A stretch of 6,362 nt of DNA from Nitrospinota bacterium. GTDB lineage: Bacteria > UBA8248. Shown here piece after piece: positions 5,278 to 6,362 of this stretch (positions are counted from its first letter, which is position 1; each line of letters starts with the position of its first letter). The stretch is taken from contig DNYS01000269.1 in NCBI GenBank assembly GCA_003506735.1, forward strand, positions 1 to 6,362, written 5' to 3'. Position numbers and translations under genes: made by a program. The notes beneath the pieces were generated by a model, which was given only the letters and a program-made list of their open reading frames with translations, was not told the origin of the DNA and made no database searches.

Positions 5278-6280
5278 CGCTCCCCTCCTCTCCGCTCCCT
5301 GCCCCTTCGGTTCCCTCCTCCTCAATTCCTTCCTCCTCGGGCCCGTAATCGGCGCCGACGATTTCCACGAATATAGCCTCCAGCGTGCTCCGCACCTGAA
5401 CCAGTTCGGTGAGCTTCCCGCCCGCCGAGGTGACCGCCGCCGCCAGGTCCGGGCGAATATCCTCGCCCTCGCCGGATCGCACTTCAAAACGCACCTCGCC
5501 GTTCGGGGCGGTATCCTTCACATTCACGCTCCGCACCCCGGCCACGGCCGCCAGGCTGCCCTTGAGCGAATCGAGGGAGCCCATCGCCGAAACCCGGATG
5601 AGCTCGCCGCCCTGAGTTTTGGCCGTCAGATCGTCGATGCTCCCCTCCTTCTTCACCCGCCCCTGGTGGATGATCACCACGCGATCGCAGATCACATTGA
5701 CTTCCGGGAGGATGTGCGTGCTCAAAATGATGGTGTGGTTTCCCCTGAGGCTTCGGATGAATTCACGAATCTCGATGATCTGGGCGGGGTCGAGGCCCGA
5801 GGTGGGCTCGTCCAGGATGAGAACGGGAGGATCGTTGACCAGCGCTTGGGCCAGGCCCACCCGCTGGCGGTATCCCTTGGAGAGATGCCCGATGATGCGC
5901 GAGGCCACGCTCTCCAGCCCAAATCCCCCGATGACGCGGTCGATGGCCGCGGTTTGATCGGCTCCCCGGACCCCTTTCATCGAAGCGACAAAATCGAGGT
6001 AGGCCTTCACCGTCATTTCGGGATAGAGGGGGTTGTGCTCCGGAAGATACCCGATGCGCTTTTGGACCTCGAGAGGTTTTTCAGAAACATCGAAACCAGC
6101 CACCCTCGCTTTCCCGGAGTGGGGAGGCATGTAGCCGGTCAATATCCGCATGGTGGTGGATTTTCCGGCGCCGTTGGGACCCAGGAATCCCAGGATTTCC
6201 CCTTCGTTGACCCGGAAAGAGATGTTTTGAATTCCAGGAATATTGCCGTAAAACTTGGTCAGCCCTTCAACCTGAATCAA
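5270..6280 (-). CDS. ABC transporter ATP-binding protein, GldA/NatA-like
   Basis: A 336-residue cytoplasmic ATPase that should drive the adjacent permease by ATP hydrolysis. All nucleotide-binding motifs are in order: Walker A GPNGAGKST (34-42), the Q-loop region IGYLPEHNPLY (76-86) with Glu at 81 where Gln is usual, signature HLSKGYRQRVG (132-142) in place of LSGGQ, Walker B VLILDEPT (153-160) with catalytic Glu158, D-loop SGLD, and the switch His189 in STHIL. The GYLPEHNPLY and LSKGYRQRVG wording is typical of the GldA-like branch. A C-terminal domain of about 100 residues (DUF4162-like) follows. The last 22 residues form an acidic low-complexity tail of Glu/Gly-rich 5-residue repeats, not part of the usual family core. 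The frame is open to a TTG at 6322; the chosen TTG at 6280 has GGAGG 9 nt upstream and starts with LIQVEGLTKFYG, the usual first strand of such domains. A TTG at 6286 is too close to that site. This is the first recognisable gene of the operon; no promoter is supported in the 80 bp upstream. Confidence 0.93.
   Translation of the reverse strand: MIQVEGLTKFYGNIPGIQNISFRVNEGEILGFLGPNGAGKSTTMRILTGYMPPHSGKARVAGFDVSEKPLEVQKRIGYLPEHNPLYPEMTVKAYLDFVASMKGVRGADQTAAIDRVIGGFGLESVASRIIGHLSKGYRQRVGLAQALVNDPPVLILDEPTSGLDPAQIIEIREFIRSLRGNHTIILSTHILPEVNVICDRVVIIHQGRVKKEGSIDDLTAKTQGGELIRVSAMGSLDSLKGSLAAVAGVRSVNVKDTAPNGEVRFEVRSGEGEDIRPDLAAAVTSAGGKLTELVQVRSTLEAIFVEIVGADYGPEEEGIEEEGTEGAGSGEEGSDA
5284..5289 (-). 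promoter_or_regulatory. Ribosome binding site of the permease gene inside the ATPase tail
   Basis: AGGAGG on the - strand, 6 nt before the ATG at 5277, is a near-perfect Shine-Dalgarno sequence. It is part of the Glu/Gly codons that make the acidic tail of the ATPase, and more such purine-rich motifs lie upstream to about 5338. It decides the permease start. Confidence 0.75.
5309..5338 (-). repeat. Imperfect 15-bp tandem repeat in the ATPase tail
   Basis: Two adjacent 15-bp units, 5324-5338 and 5309-5323, agree at 12 of 15 bases and encode EEEGI and EEEGT. Looser 5-residue units EGAGS and GEEGS continue to the end of the protein. The repeat is in frame, so it lengthens the tail without breaking the gene; replication slippage is the likely origin. 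Confidence 0.6.
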
Positions 6281-6289
6281 CTGCAATTT

Positions 6290-6294
6290 CCTCC
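6290..6294 (-). promoter_or_regulatory. Ribosome binding site that sets the ATPase start
   Basis: GGAGG on the - strand stands 9 nt before the TTG at 6280 and only 3 nt before a TTG at 6286. No ATG or GTG is available near the start of the conserved domain, so the gene appears to begin with TTG. The longer reading from 6322 would place this site inside the gene and add 14 Arg/Cys-rich residues unlike the family. Confidence 0.55.
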
Positions 6295-6362
6295 AGCGGC
6301 AGCAAATTTCGGATCGGCGCAAAAGGCATTCACAGGCAAGCGTTCTCGGAAGAACCTAAAAA

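Noticed and set aside
5278..5487. N-terminal extension of 70 residues on the permease
   Set aside because: It is the ATPase gene read in a different frame, Arg- and Trp-rich, and a strong ribosome site plus ATG at 5277 gives the normal family length.
6342..6355. GTTCT-CGGA-AGAAC hairpin next to AAAAA at the right edge
   Set aside because: A 5-bp stem is too short, and the A run is on the wrong side to serve as a terminator for a - strand transcript entering the operon.

Overview
The window reads as chromosomal DNA of a moderately GC-rich, probably Gram-negative bacterium. It holds one small gene on the + strand and one compact four-gene operon on the - strand, which converge on a gap of about 280 bp. 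The operon type (Gld-like ABC ATPase, ABC-2 permease, GldG-family protein, DUF4340 protein) is spread over many phyla, among them Deltaproteobacteria-type lineages, Planctomycetes, Cyanobacteria and Bacteroidetes. The window alone therefore does not fix the taxon. No RNA genes, insertion sequences, CRISPR arrays or phage genes are visible.

Left part (1-663): a short leader, then a DinB-like four-helix-bundle protein with the family's His positions. Its start is set by a good AGGAG at 97-101. Middle (664-944): no convincing gene; two hairpins fit a + strand RNA better than a - strand RNA, and no classical U-tract terminator is seen. Right part (945-6280, - strand, so read from right to left): ATPase (TTG start), then permease (ATG, 8-nt overlap), then GldG-family protein (GTG, 5-nt gap), then DUF4340 protein (GTG, 4-nt GTGA overlap). 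This tight packing indicates one transcript and translational coupling.

Working together, the ATPase should power the six-helix permease in the inner membrane. The GldG-family protein and the DUF4340 protein are anchored in the membrane with large domains outside the cytoplasm. The complex resembles GldA-GldF-GldG of Bacteroidetes gliding bacteria, but no other gliding gene is present, so gliding cannot be inferred and the substrate is unknown. The most notable points are a DUF4340 protein that appears to be four tandem copies of one unit, a strongly lysine-rich periplasmic side, and an acidic repeat tail on the ATPase whose codons double as Shine-Dalgarno-like sequence for the permease. Three of the four operon genes use non-AUG starts by my reading, and four genes in the window are assigned shorter than their longest open frames or with corrected starts.
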